Source: an uncultured Chitinophagales bacterium
GTDB taxonomy: Bacteria; Bacteroidota; Bacteroidia; Chitinophagales; JAHDHT01
Assembly: GCA_938023075.1 (NCBI GenBank)
Contig: CALHDG010000012.1
Coordinates: forward strand, 1-64,000
Length of the DNA: 64,000 bases
Direction: 5' to 3'
Position numbers and translations under genes: made by a program. Under the pieces are notes generated by a model. That model had not been told where the DNA came from. It saw only the letters and a list, made by a program, of their open reading frames with translations, and did not search any database. Positions 1-10,300 of the stretch are shown here, in pieces; the first letter of the stretch is position 1; each line of letters starts with the position of its first letter.

Positions 1-1755
1 TGCAATTTCACTGCCATCATCATCACAAACAGCCACAGCTGTAAAGGTATAAATTACCGGAGCACAGGTAATATTTGCCGGCATATTAAAAACTACGCCT
101 TTGGTTATTTCGGTTATAGCACCCGATTCATCGGTTATCACAAAACTAGCCGTTCCTTCGCCTAAAGTAGTTCCGGTTATAACCACACTTTCGCCGGAAC
201 AAACTTCTGTTTCACTCACACTAATACTCGCTTCTGTAGGACATTCAATACAACTATAAGCGGGCGTTAATGGAAGATTGGTTACACAATTAGGTCCACC
301 ACCAGACCAGCTAGCGGTATAGTTATGGATTCCCGATTCACCAGGATTGGCTGGTTGACTTTCGGATGGGCTAACCAAAATATTGTTTCCGCAGCTATCA
401 TCTATAGTTATGCTGGTTTCACATTCTCCATCATTGGCAGTTACAAAAGCACTGATGTCCGATGGATAAACAGTTACGGTAACGCTTAAATTTCCTCCCG
501 GAATATTACTACCATCATCTGCACAGTAAGCAAGTGCATAAAAGGTATAATTTTGTGGCGAGCAGATATTGTTTTCGGGAAGTGTTATAGGCTCTCCTTC
601 ATTAATCCCAATAATTATTTCGTTGCTATCAGAAATCGTAAAAGTACCTGTACCTTCACCTGAAAAAGTTCCGTTAATCGTAAAACTTTCACCAGAACAA
701 ATTTCAGTAGAACTTGCACTGATACTTGCCAAAGTTGGGCAAACAATATCCGGAGGGCAATTATATGTTGATGTTAAATTTAATTCACTGATGCAATTGG
801 GTCCTCCTCCAGTCCAACTTACTCCGTAATTATGGATGCCAGATTCACCAGGATTGGCTGTCTGACTTTCAGATGGATTGACAGAAATGTTGTTTCCGCA
901 ACTGGAATCTACTGAAACGTTGGTTGAACATACTCCATCATTAGCCGTTACAAAAGTACTAATGTCAGATGGGTAAACGGTAACTGTGGCTGTTAAATTT
1001 CCACCTGAAATGTTGCTACCATCATCATTACAAATAGCTGTTGCATTAAAGGTATAGTTAATTGGTGTACAGGTATTATTTTCGGGTAGTGTAAAAGCTA
1101 CACCTTCACTAATTTCTGTTATAGCTCCGGTACTTTCGGTAATTGTAAAAGTGCCTGAACCTTCGCCAGAAGTTGTTCCATTTATAGTTACACTTTCGCC
1201 TGAACAGATTTGATCACTACTTACCGTAATGTCGGCAGATGAAGGGCATATAATATCGGGTGGGCAATTGTAAGCTGCGGTTAAGTTTAGATCAGATACA
1301 CAAGATGATCCTTCTCCTGACCATATAATGGTATAATTATGTGTGCCCGATTCGCCAGAGTTTGCCGTTTGATTTTCGGATGGGTTGATGGTAAGATTTG
1401 TTCCACAACTGGCATCTACAGAAATACTGGTTGAACAATCTCCATCATTTGTATTTAAAAAAGCACTAATATCTGTTGGATAAACGGTTACAGTTGTGCT
1501 CAGTATTCCACCAGTAATTTCACTACCACCATCTGCACAAATAGCAGTTGCATTAAAAGTGTAGATGATTGGAGCGCAGGTATTATTTTCAGGCAAAGTG
1601 AATTCAACACCTTCATTAATTTCTGCAATTGCTCCACTACTTTCTACAATGGTAAAAGTAGCTTCGTCTTCACCTGTTGTTGAACCACTAATGGTTATGT
1701 TTCCTCCTGAACAGATTTCTGTTGCACTTGCAACAATGCTTGCTTCTGTTGGGCA
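1..1755 (-). repeat. tandem ~500-bp coding repeats (three full units plus one partial)
   Basis: Within the partial secreted protein the phrase encoding CPTxASI recurs near 1755, 1252, 737 and 240. This gives three complete units of about 168-172 codons and a partial fourth cut by the window edge. Units share long near-identical stretches at protein level, for example NPSESQTANPGESGIHNY, but differ in the final Cys-rich linker (CPPDI in two units, CIE in the third). Confidence 0.8.
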
Positions 1756-2880
1756 GATTGGTTCACAAGTATTACAAGCTTCCCCACTATAGGTTATAGT
1801 CATTTGATCTTCTACAATATTACCCGTGTACACATCTAAGGTTTGTAAGGTGACTACAATCACATCGCCATCACATATGCTTTCAGGTGCAGGAATTGCT
1901 CTGGCTCCGCATACACCGGTGTAGCATTCGTTGTCTCCTAAACCAGGCAAATTTCCGGAACCAGTTTGTTGTCCGCCATAGGCATCGGTTACTATGTCTC
2001 CTCCATTTCCATTTCTTATAATTACCGGAGTTCCTCCATTTACTGTATATGATAAAAAGGTTTCTGTTTCAGAAGTTATACTTGGGGAATATGTTCCCTC
2101 GGTCATATTAGGATCAGAAGGGTCGCAAAAGGTATAAAAATTAGGAACACTTTCTTCATCAAACCGGCATCTTCCAATATAACTTAAGCCTTCAAAAAAA
2201 AGACTGACATCTTCGCCGCAACTTGCAGTCATTGAGCCGGATTCTCCATTGGGTCCGGTAATTACGGCTGTAGTTATTGGATTTGGATGTGGATCAGGAG
2301 TAGTAAATTCATTCGTATAATTTACGAAAAAGGTGCCGAGATTTAATTCAACATATTGATCGGCATTCAAAAAAGAAAATACAGATTGTTCGCCTACTAT
2401 AGTTTGGGTCTCGTTAGCTACATAGGCTGTTATGATAACTTCATATACTCCTCCTTCACATAAATTCATAGTTGCACTTCCGCTTCCGCCGTTGTCGTGG
2501 TCAAAAATTTGTATATCTGGCAATGGGAAAGCGGTATCGGAACAATCAGAAGCAGGACCAATACCAAGTGGATACTTAAACACAAAGTTATCTGGTGTTT
2601 CATTGGCTACATCACAAAGCGAAACTCTGCTTCCATCGGGTAGTAATTGATAAATGTAAATTTCTATTCCAGCACTACCTGCCAAACAATCAATATTACC
2701 AAGGGTAATTCCAGATATAGTTAATATGCCATTAGATGATCCTTCAACCCCGTCAACCCAATTTGCCGCCCCTGTAAGTATTATGGGATTGGTACAACTA
2801 GTTATGGTGCATTGGCTAAAAACAGGCTGCGTTAAAAGAAGAAAAACAAATATTTTAAGCGTAAAAAAATATAGTTGCAT
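1..2880 (-). CDS. secreted repeat protein, partial (C-terminus beyond window)
   Basis: An open frame of exactly 960 codons runs from an ATG at 2880 off the left edge, so the C-terminus and any sorting signal are not visible. The N-terminus MQLYFFTLKIFVFLLLTQPV is a clear signal peptide, probably cleaved after VFS before QCTITS. The first ~370 residues are a non-repeated, acidic, Cys-containing domain. From about residue 375 onward come tandem units of roughly 168 residues, each starting CPxxASIxxS..ICSGESVTI and containing GEGTxTFxI, FTLPENNTCxPxxYTFxA and NPSESQTANPGESGxHNY. This is the pattern of Ig/PKD-like modules in large Bacteroidota surface proteins; I do not recognise a named family. 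No enzymatic motif is visible. Likely secreted and surface-exposed or adhesive (inference). Confidence 0.85.
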   Translation of the reverse strand, partial: MQLYFFTLKIFVFLLLTQPVFSQCTITSCTNPIILTGAANWVDGVEGSSNGILTISGITLGNIDCLAGSAGIEIYIYQLLPDGSRVSLCDVANETPDNFVFKYPLGIGPASDCSDTAFPLPDIQIFDHDNGGSGSATMNLCEGGVYEVIITAYVANETQTIVGEQSVFSFLNADQYVELNLGTFFVNYTNEFTTPDPHPNPITTAVITGPNGESGSMTASCGEDVSLFFEGLSYIGRCRFDEESVPNFYTFCDPSDPNMTEGTYSPSITSETETFLSYTVNGGTPVIIRNGNGGDIVTDAYGGQQTGSGNLPGLGDNECYTGVCGARAIPAPESICDGDVIVVTLQTLDVYTGNIVEDQMTITYSGEACNTCEPICPTEASIVASATEICSGGNITISGSTTGEDEATFTIVESSGAIAEINEGVEFTLPENNTCAPIIYTFNATAICADGGSEITGGILSTTVTVYPTDISAFLNTNDGDCSTSISVDASCGTNLTINPSENQTANSGESGTHNYTIIWSGEGSSCVSDLNLTAAYNCPPDIICPSSADITVSSDQICSGESVTINGTTSGEGSGTFTITESTGAITEISEGVAFTLPENNTCTPINYTFNATAICNDDGSNISGGNLTATVTVYPSDISTFVTANDGVCSTNVSVDSSCGNNISVNPSESQTANPGESGIHNYGVSWTGGGPNCISELNLTSTYNCPPDIVCPTLASISASSTEICSGESFTINGTFSGEGTGTFTISDSNEIIIGINEGEPITLPENNICSPQNYTFYALAYCADDGSNIPGGNLSVTVTVYPSDISAFVTANDGECETSITIDDSCGNNILVSPSESQPANPGESGIHNYTASWSGGGPNCVTNLPLTPAYSCIECPTEASISVSETEVCSGESVVITGTTLGEGTASFVITDESGAITEITKGVVFNMPANITCAPVIYTFTAVAVCDDDGSEIA

Positions 2881-3059
2881 AAGGCAATTGATTTTATAAT
2901 TTTTGTAGATAAGCGTTTAATTTTTAAGAAAGTATAAGTAGGTGTTTTACCCATTTCATTTCGAAGTATAAAAGTAAAAACTTTAATTTAATTAATGCAA
3001 ACTTTGGTACAGTTTATCTTTTTTTTAAGATAAATGACAAAACAAATTTTATGTAGAAG
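2881..3059. other. AT-rich intergenic, no gene seen
   Basis: This is the upstream region of the divergently placed secreted repeat protein (read on the minus strand) up to the start of the family A element. It is AT-rich, contains long T and A runs, and holds no ORF, hairpin or promoter box that I can defend. Confidence 0.5.
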
Positions 3060-3480
3060 GCGACCAATTCATCATAAAAGTAGTTGATGCAGTTTTGCAA
3101 AAAGTTTCTACGAGCAATAAGGTTGCAGATTTAGCCCCGATTTCCAAGCCAACAGCACTAAAGTGCATTGGGTTGTTTAGCAGCTAAGTGTTGTTTTTCG
3201 AATGGAAAAATTCGTCATTCAAAATTGGGTGTTCGGTGTTCGATATTCGATATTTTTTTTGGATGACTATTTAATGAATAACGAATATCGATTGACAAAT
3301 AATGAATGTTGAATAATTTTTAATGTATAAATAAAATAACATTCAATATAGCGAAAGACACTTAGATAGAATTGCAGTTGTTATGCAGCCTAAAGCCTTG
3401 CAATCTGTCGCATTGCCGCAGCATTTAAACGGAAAGCGGGTCAACATTTTATACCAGTTTCTATGTTTCGCTTCAAAAAA
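3060..3480 (+). repeat. family A intergenic element, copy A1, interrupted by a family E insert
   Basis: The hallmark halves of family A are present: TTAGCCCCGATT before 3142, then ATTGCAGTTGTTATGC from 3371, then ACGGAAAGCGGGTC and TTTCGCTTCAAAA near 3470. They are separated by a 228-bp insert. The element lies directly behind the DinB-like gene, which is read away from it. Confidence 0.7.
3143..3370 (+). repeat. family E insert, copy E1, nested in family A
   Basis: The 228 bp begin TCCAAGCCAACAGCA and end GACACTTAGATAGA. They are flanked by ATT on both sides (3140-3142 and 3371-3373), which looks like a 3-bp target duplication inside the family A core. The interior is rich in TTCGATATTCG-type alternating palindromes. 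A near-identical 219-bp copy sits at 26894-27112 at the same position inside another family A element, and related sequence lies at 57740-58020. Confidence 0.65.
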
Positions 3481-3490
3481 AATATTTTTA

Positions 3491-4003
3491 TTAGAGTTTA
3501 GGTAAATACTGTTCTTTAATTACCTGATTATGGTGAATTTGATGACCGGCAATGATGTAACCAATCGCATTGACGGTTACCGGGCTATCTGCCATTTCGC
3601 CTCGTTGATTAAGCATGTTAGTGTTAAAGCTTCTAAAAAGGTGCACGGTGGAGGTGCGCAATGCCTCCATTTCTGTGGTTAGATCTGCCCAATTTCTATA
3701 ATCAGCATTGGAGCTTAGTACATATTGATTTTGATCGAACGAAGTACAACTTTGAGGTAGCCTTGCTATGCTTAAAGCGCGGTAAGCAAAAATACGTTCA
3801 CAATCAATTAGGTGTTGCACCACTTCTTTAATAGACCACTTGTTGGGTTGATAACGAAAAATAGCATGTTGTTCACTAATACGATTTAAATACCGGGCAA
3901 ATTGTTGTTGTGCCGCTTCAAGTTCATTAATTAAATTGTTGTTGTTTACTTTATCAACGTAGGGTTGATAATAGGTAGCATAATCGGTTGGTTGTGGTTT
4001 CAT
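3491..4003 (-). CDS. DinB-superfamily (four-helix-bundle) protein
   Basis: This 170-residue protein has the usual length of the DinB/YfiT-like family. These are four-helix-bundle proteins with a three-histidine metal site, and in other bacteria they include bacillithiol transferases and damage-inducible proteins. Family signatures visible are KWSIKEVVQHLIDCERIFAY in the first half (first metal His) and GYIIAGHQIHHNQVIKEQY near the C-terminus (the other histidines). No signal peptide, so cytoplasmic. The exact substrate cannot be read from sequence. The ATG at 4003 is the only good start. The next gene upstream (4016-4637, same strand) ends only 12 bases away when its frameshifted frame is followed. 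Confidence 0.8.
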   Translation of the reverse strand: MKPQPTDYATYYQPYVDKVNNNNLINELEAAQQQFARYLNRISEQHAIFRYQPNKWSIKEVVQHLIDCERIFAYRALSIARLPQSCTSFDQNQYVLSSNADYRNWADLTTEMEALRTSTVHLFRSFNTNMLNQRGEMADSPVTVNAIGYIIAGHQIHHNQVIKEQYLPKL

Positions 4004-4015
4004 GGTTTTGTTTTG

Positions 4016-4637
4016 TTAAATACGATACACCAAAGATAACCAAACAAATTGATTAGTTAAACGGGTATAAAAACTCTTGCTTTCCATAATAGTGCTTTGG
4101 TTGCTATTAGGGGATTTGCCTATTAGATACACTGACTCTATAACTAATTACCGGTTGAATTTCCGCACCAAATAATAGATTTTCGGTTATTTGATAATTT
4201 GCACCGAAAACGCCATTTATCCCATATATAAATTGTTGATATATTTCAGGGCTTTGTGAAGTATTAACAATTTGTGATTTAGAGCTGGAATAATTGAAAT
4301 TTATATCAGCACCATATCTTAAGGTAAATTTTTCATTGATTGGTCTTCTGAATTCTTTACCTGCTCTTAAACCAATTTCATGACTACGTTGTACATTAGC
4401 GGAAGCATCATTATTTTTATCAGTTTTGTTAAAATGGTTTAGATTGAGTAAACTAAATCTCCACAATGATTTAGGTACACCAACTCGATAAATTAAAATT
4501 GGATTACCTAAATTGTTTAGTTGTGCTGCAATTCCAAGCTCGTGTTGAATTACTTTTTGATTAAGTTCAGATTTAGTTTGTGCCGATAAAGCAAAGTTTA
4601 ATATAACAATTAGTGCTATTAGTAGTGCTGCTTTCAT
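4016..4637 (-). pseudogene. small outer-membrane beta-barrel protein, interrupted by a frameshift
   Basis: The annotated-looking frame starts at 4637 with a signal peptide (MKAALLIALIVILNFALSAQ) and stops at 4107 after 176 residues, ending SYRVSVSNRQIP. If one base of the CCCC run at 4110-4113 (minus-strand sense) is skipped, the frame continues for about 30 more codons to a stop at 4016-4018. That extension ends in LTNQFVWLSLVYRI, a textbook final amphipathic beta-strand of a Bacteroidota outer-membrane barrel. The visible part already has alternating strand patterns (FRRPINEKFTLRYGADINFN). The intact gene was therefore probably about 206 residues. The shift could be a real mutation, phase variation in a short homopolymer, or a sequencing error. 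Function unknown. Confidence 0.65.
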
Positions 4638-4725
4638 GTTTTAATTTTAAGGTTGAATAAAACTCAAATATAGCTTAAAAAATTAAAACACTTTTGGTTG
4701 AGCAATTTTAGATAAATTTGATGCG

Positions 4726-6207
4726 CTACTCAAACTCATAGCAACCAATATCGGGCATACCATCATTACGCATCAGTCCACTTAAATCTAATGTTACCTC
4801 ACTTGCCGTTCCTTTATTGATACATGGAGAAATTTCTAGCAATCTAAAATCTTTACCTTGTTGTACATTGGGGTTGGCAAACATAGGGTCTTCATTAAAA
4901 ATGCAGTTATTATATACAGGGATAGCATTCATCATAGTGTCTTTAAGTAAGCAATAATTGAAATTAATATTTAAGTCTTCTTTAACTTGGTCTAAAGTAT
5001 CAAGAGTAACATAGGCTAATTCTTGTTCTAATGCGCCATGAATAATACTATTATTAAAAGTCGCATTAATAACTGCTGTACTAATATTGGTTATACTGTC
5101 GTTGTTGGTGGCTTGGTAACTAAAAAAATTACTAACTAATACTGAAGGGTCTCTGCCAGCATTACTGTAAACGGTGCAATGGTCAAATTGATGTTCGCCG
5201 CCCCAAACTAAGGCTATACTTTGGTTAGAATCATAAAACAAACAGTTTTCTGCCTTTACATTAGATAAATAGCTGACTAAATTAGGACCAAGAGAATTTC
5301 GGATAATACCACATTTAATAGTACAGTTGGTTGCGTTTTCAAAGCTAAAATCTTCTGTTTCAATTATAAAGTCAGAACCAATACTTAATCCGACAATAGC
5401 ATTTCTAATTTCAAAATTTTCGAGGTGAGGATTGGTATTTCTTCCAAGAAAAATAGCACCCCATTGTCCGGTTAAATCTTGATATTCATACTCTAAGCGT
5501 GTACCGCTAAAAGTAACAATGCTATCTTTTGTGCCGTACACATTTAAATTACCTTGTGCAACAATAGATGAACCATTGTGTAAATGCACATTTACGCCTT
5601 GTTGAATATTTAATTCTTTGTCTGTATCAATATAAACATAACCCAAAATTACGTGCGGTTTGTCATCTATCCAAGTAGTTGTTGTTGCCGCTAAAGTATC
5701 CGCCCCTTCGTGAAAATGGGCATTTTGTCCATAGGCGAGTAGCTTTATATACTGTTCGTTGCCATTTACATTAAACTGTACAGAATCTTCAACTATAAAG
5801 GGCAAATCAATATCTCCCGGATCGATAGTGACTTCCGCAAAAACATATATACTGTCTTTTGGTTCAATTAGTACATCTGTTGCGGTATTGCCGGCTACTC
5901 CATCAACGTTAATTCTAAACTGAGAATTATCACCACCCATTAATTGTATGGTAGAAATATTGATTGCCTCGTTATGCGGATTAACCACTTTAAAATATTT
6001 GGTAACCGAGCCAAAATCAACTAATATGGTATCAAATAATAAGGTATCTATCAAGCCGTGCTCATCGCCAATTCTTGCATTATGAAATTCAACCATTAAG
6101 GAAGGGTCAGCAGAAATATTGGGTTCTCTGCAACTATAAATTAATGCTACCAATAAAAAAATACTAAGTAAATACGGATTTATTCTCAAGCTTTTGGTTT
6201 TAACCAT
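4726..6207 (-). CDS. lipoprotein with right-handed beta-helix domain
   Basis: The 493 residues start with a lipoprotein signal: MVKTKSLRINPYLLSIFLLV then ALIYSC, the Cys being the lipidated residue. The first ~170 residues form Ig-like strands with VDFGSVTKYFKVVNPHNEAI, reminiscent of choice-of-anchor/ASPM-like modules. The centre and C-terminus show repeated short beta-strands (LENFEIRNAIVGL, NCTIKCGIIRNS, NVKAENCLFYDSNQSIALV, FDHCTVYSNAG) typical of a right-handed parallel beta-helix. It closes with SGLMRNDGMPDIGCYEFE, the stereotyped end of choice-of-anchor Q/beta-helix proteins. Probably at the outer membrane or cell surface. It ends 27 bases before the upstream ComF gene, so the two may be co-transcribed. 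Confidence 0.75.
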   Translation of the reverse strand: MVKTKSLRINPYLLSIFLLVALIYSCREPNISADPSLMVEFHNARIGDEHGLIDTLLFDTILVDFGSVTKYFKVVNPHNEAINISTIQLMGGDNSQFRINVDGVAGNTATDVLIEPKDSIYVFAEVTIDPGDIDLPFIVEDSVQFNVNGNEQYIKLLAYGQNAHFHEGADTLAATTTTWIDDKPHVILGYVYIDTDKELNIQQGVNVHLHNGSSIVAQGNLNVYGTKDSIVTFSGTRLEYEYQDLTGQWGAIFLGRNTNPHLENFEIRNAIVGLSIGSDFIIETEDFSFENATNCTIKCGIIRNSLGPNLVSYLSNVKAENCLFYDSNQSIALVWGGEHQFDHCTVYSNAGRDPSVLVSNFFSYQATNNDSITNISTAVINATFNNSIIHGALEQELAYVTLDTLDQVKEDLNINFNYCLLKDTMMNAIPVYNNCIFNEDPMFANPNVQQGKDFRLLEISPCINKGTASEVTLDLSGLMRNDGMPDIGCYEFE

Positions 6208-6233
6208 GATATAATTAATATTTTTGGTGAAGC

Positions 6234-6923
6234 CTAATTGATACCAGCATAAGCAATTGAAGCTACATAAAATTGGGCATGTACAGATTGTGATAATTTT
6301 GAAACTAAAGCCTCCATAGTAGCACCGGTGGTAATAACGTCATCAACCAATAAAATATTTTTCTCTTGTAGTTTTTCTTTATCAATTACTTCAAACGCTT
6401 CACTTACATTTAGCCATCTATTCCAACGGCTTTTTTTGGTTTGTGTTTCGGTAAAACTCTTTCTGATAACAGCTTGTTCTTCTACAGGCTTTTGCAAAGC
6501 CATAGATAAGCCTTTAGCAAAACAGGTACTTTGGTTGTAACCTCTCTTTTTTATTTTTTTTAAATGTAGTGGTACCGGAATAATCATATCAACCTTGTTA
6601 AATACACTTTTTTTAAGCTTTTGACCATATAAATTACCAATAAACTCGCCTACCTGTTGGTTGCCTTTGTATTTTAATTGATGAATTAAGTGTTGAATTT
6701 TTGAACCTTTAGTAAAGTAAAAGCACGCCGCAGCCGCTTCAATAGGTGCTCTGCCCCAAAATTGTTTAGCTACTACGTTATCTGACTGTAAATGAAAATC
6801 GGTAAAAGGTAAATTTTGCTCACAATTTATACAGATGATGAGTTGCTCCGAAATTTTAAGACCGCAGGCAGCGCATTGTTTCGGATAAAATAAGCCCAAT
6901 AAACTGTTAAGCCAAATGTTCAT
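6234..6923 (-). CDS. comF: ComF family phosphoribosyltransferase-like protein
   Basis: ComF proteins combine an N-terminal zinc-ribbon-like segment with a type I phosphoribosyltransferase fold and support uptake of transforming DNA in competent bacteria. Here CAACGLKISEQ..CINCE gives the paired Cys motif. IPVPLHLKKIKKRGYNQS is the family core, and NILLVDDVITTGATMEAL is the PRPP-binding loop. Length about 229 residues is normal. I prefer the ATG at 6923 (MNIWLNSLLGLFYPKQC), since homologous proteins begin just before this hydrophobic segment; the longer frame to 6953 adds ten unlikely residues. Located immediately upstream of the beta-helix lipoprotein gene. No other competence genes are nearby. 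Confidence 0.85.
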   Translation of the reverse strand: MNIWLNSLLGLFYPKQCAACGLKISEQLIICINCEQNLPFTDFHLQSDNVVAKQFWGRAPIEAAAACFYFTKGSKIQHLIHQLKYKGNQQVGEFIGNLYGQKLKKSVFNKVDMIIPVPLHLKKIKKRGYNQSTCFAKGLSMALQKPVEEQAVIRKSFTETQTKKSRWNRWLNVSEAFEVIDKEKLQEKNILLVDDVITTGATMEALVSKLSQSVHAQFYVASIAYAGIN

Positions 6924-7024
6924 ATAAAAATTCAAAAATAGACATTCCAACATACAAAAACGAAGTATCCAATAAAGGAATGAAAAATATATTCAAGCAA
7001 CAAACTAGCTCATACTGATGCATT

Positions 7025-7230
7025 AATTTTTTTTTGAAGCGAAACCTAACAGCATCATAGTAACCTTGGTCCCGCTTTCCGCTCAAATGCCATTTGCCTG
7101 CGCTGCAAAAGCCACTCAAAATGGCATAACCGCTGCAATCGGGGCTAGTTTGCAAACTTCGGTGCTTCGTACAAAGAAAAATGGCAGCACTCGAAAACAG
7201 AAAGGCATCAACTAATATGATATACTTGCC
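7025..7230 (-). repeat. family A intergenic element, copy A2
   Basis: Read on the minus strand this copy contains CTAGCCCCGATTGCAGCGG, then inverted arms GCCATTTTGAG..GGCATTTGAGC, then GGAAAGCGGGACC and TTTCGCTTCAAAAA. The arms can pair as a hairpin. It lies between comF and the metalloprotease terminator. The short open frames that cross it (6907-7233) are artefacts of the element. Confidence 0.75.
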
Positions 7231-7238
7231 CATAGTAC

Positions 7239-7272
7239 CAAAAAAACTCCGATAGAAATTTTCTACCGGAGT
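7239..7272 (-). terminator. rho-independent terminator of the metalloprotease gene
   Basis: On the minus strand ACTCCGGTAGAA and TTCTATCGGAGT form a 12-bp stem (one mismatch) with a 3-nt loop, followed by TTTTTT. It lies 31 bases after the metalloprotease stop codon. Confidence 0.85.
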
Positions 7273-7302
7273 TTGAATACTATAAAGTATTTATTGGAAA
7301 AA

Positions 7303-10300
7303 TTATTTCACTTTGTATTGTTGTAAAGCTATGCGAGTAGCAGTCATTTTTAAAGAACCGATAATCATTAACAACAAGGCTAAACTAATTAAACCCCATT
7401 GTGATAAGGTTGGTATTTGCGGATTTTCGATAAAGTTAAACCCATCGGCTGTTCCGTCGCCATCAACCACAAAACTTGCCGGACCTACAATACCACCAGA
7501 ATTTATATAACAATCTGGCACGTTGGCAGTAAGTTCAGCAGTATAACTACCGCAAGGATAAAGCCCCATTAAGGCATAGTTTCCACTGGCATCTGTTGTA
7601 GCTGTGCCAACTACTGCACCGGTAGCATCGTATATAGTAACTTCAATACCAGCAGCAGAACAGCCTGTATCTTCTGCTGATACTGAGCCAGCAATACTAT
7701 CTTCACATGGTCCACAATCATCATCTCTGTTTACCGTAATAGGGTTTGATAAGGCAGCACAAGTTGCAGCAGCTACTAATGCGCCAGCATCATCTCCAAC
7801 AGCAGGAGCAAAGTTTGGATCATCAAAATTAACCCACCAAATTAAACAAGTACCGGGTCCGGCACCATCTAATGTAAACGGTGGACCAGCTGGAAGTGCT
7901 AAAATAATTCCATTTGAATCAGTAATTACCCAAGCTCCGTTAGCTCCAGCACCAGCATCATCAATAGTTACATCAATAGGTTCATCTATACCGTCAGTGG
8001 TACAAATGGTTATTGGATCGCCCGCAGGAGAAGAAATAGCGGCACCAATAACTTCAATACGATCAACTGTAATTGGGTTAGAAAGTTCGGTACAATCTGA
8101 TGCGGCTACAGCGGCAGCGGCATCATCTCCAATTGCTGGAGCGAAAGTGCCATCTTCCGTATTGGCATACCAAATTAAACAAGTACCTGGTCCGGCACCG
8201 TCTAAATCAAAAGGTGGACCAGGTGGAAGTGCTAAAATAGTTGCAGCAGCGTCAGTAATAACCCAAATTCCTGTTCCACCAGCATCAACATCAACAGAAA
8301 CATTTATAGGATCACCAATACCATCAACACAAATACGCGTTGGGTCTGTTGTGGAAATAGTAGAACCCATTGTAATGCTACAAGGTGTATCACAATTTTC
8401 TCTTGCTATAGTAATTGGATTTGATAAAACAGCACAAGTAGCAGCAGCAACAATGGCCGCAGCATCATCACCAACGGCTGGTGTAAAATTAGGGTCATCA
8501 TAATTTACCCACCAAATTGAACAACTGCCAACACCAGCACCATCTAAAATAAAAGGAGGAGCGGCGGGAAGTGCCAAGATTGTTCCGGTTGTAGCATCGG
8601 TAATAACCCAAGCTCCATTCACACCCATTCCAGCGTTATCTATATTAACATCTATAGGTTCATCTGTTCCGTCATCTACACAAATAGAAAGCGGGTCGGT
8701 GGTTGAAATAGTTGCACTAGTAACTTCAATTCTATCAACTGCAATTGAATTGGATACAAAAGTACAAGGAGTATTGGCAACTACTGTATTAATATCGTCT
8801 CCAAAAACAAAATCAATATTCGGATCATCAGAATTTACGAGCCATATTAAACATATACCTGGTCCTGCATTATCAAAATCAAAAGGAGAACCCGGATAGG
8901 TGTCAAAAACAAAACCTGTAGGATCAGTAACTACCCAAACACTTGTGCCTTCGCCATCAACATCAATAGTAACATCAATCGGATCGGGAATACCGTCCAC
9001 GCAAATACGAGGTAAATCAGTAGTAGATATAGTTGAAGGAGCGGCAGTACAACCTGGTTCATCGCAAACCAGCGCACAAGCATCAATATTAACCGTTCTT
9101 TCACATGGTACGTCCATTGGGGCACCTATACACATATCAACCGGACCATTAGTTAAGTTAGCATAAATTTGTTGGCATTGATTATAGCTTAAAAATATGG
9201 TAGGAATAGTTACTGGTCCTATAGAGGTGCCTGCCATAGTTAATAAAGCATCAGGAGCGGCTGCGTCGTTATTACAAATTACTACTGCAGTTGCACCACA
9301 TGCCTGAGCATTTTCAGCTTTGGTAGTAAATGTACAGGTACCTCGATCGATAATTGCAATATTACCTGATAAAGCGGCACATTGAGCTGCTGTTGGAGTA
9401 GCAGGAGGTGCTGGCTCACAAAAGTCCGTTGCCGGATCTGTTCCATCATCTGGTGCTGCTAAGGTGCCACAAACCGGAGGAATTACTGTAGCAATATCTA
9501 TACCCCAAGCCGCGTTATCATTGTAACCAACACTAGTAATCATATTGGCTATGTTTGATGGTGCTGTAATAGAGACACCACTATCCATGGAAACATCCGA
9601 ACCATCATCAGCAAATGTAACAGTAGTTGAGGCACATGATGCACCAACTGGAACGGTTACTACATATTCAGCAGAATCGGCCATAGCACTTACTTGAGTA
9701 GCTCCACCGGAAACCACAGTAAGGTTACCAGCAATTTTATCAACTTTAATGCTTACTGTAGCAGTTCCATCACCATTACAAGTATAATCTACTAAATCGG
9801 CATCTGCTTCAAAAGTACAAACTCTTAGTGGAGTTCCTCCCTCGGCTACTCCTTCGCAAGAAAAATTGCCTGATTCAACGGTAAATGTTGCAAAGCAATC
9901 TTCGGCACCACTATCATAAACAATAAAAGTTAAATCGGTAGTTGGAAAACCTATATTGCCACCATTAGTAATTTCTATATCGTCAGCATCAAAAGTAGTA
10001 TTGCCATCTTGATCTATCCAAACAACACTTACACCTGGTTCTGATGGGGTAACAATAATTGGCACAGTTGGAAGTAAAGTTCCGCCAAAATCATTACAAG
10101 TAACATTATCATAATCAAACTCCACGGTAAAATCGCACATCGCGCAAGGATTAAAAAGGAATTGACCATCAAAACAGCCTGCAATTCCATTATCAACTAC
10201 TACAATGTTAGAATTAGTTCCAGCAGGAAAACTATACATATAAGTTCCCGCTGTTAGGGCAGTTGCCAAAACTGTTTCTACAGTTAAAGGATCATTATCG

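Noticed and set aside
1-1755. CRISPR-like periodic repeats
   Set aside because: The period is ~500 bp and is coding (protein modules), with no short repeat/spacer structure and no cas genes.
6907-7233. 108-codon ORF upstream of comF
   Set aside because: Its body is family A element sequence (SGKRDQGYYDAVRFRFKK), which gives similar bogus ORFs at 17365, 21346 and 44341.
7604-8503. 299-codon open frame on the plus strand inside the metalloprotease
   Set aside because: It is antisense to the four tandem modules; the frame stays open only because of the repeated Ala/Gly/Pro-rich coding strand. No start context or recognisable domain.
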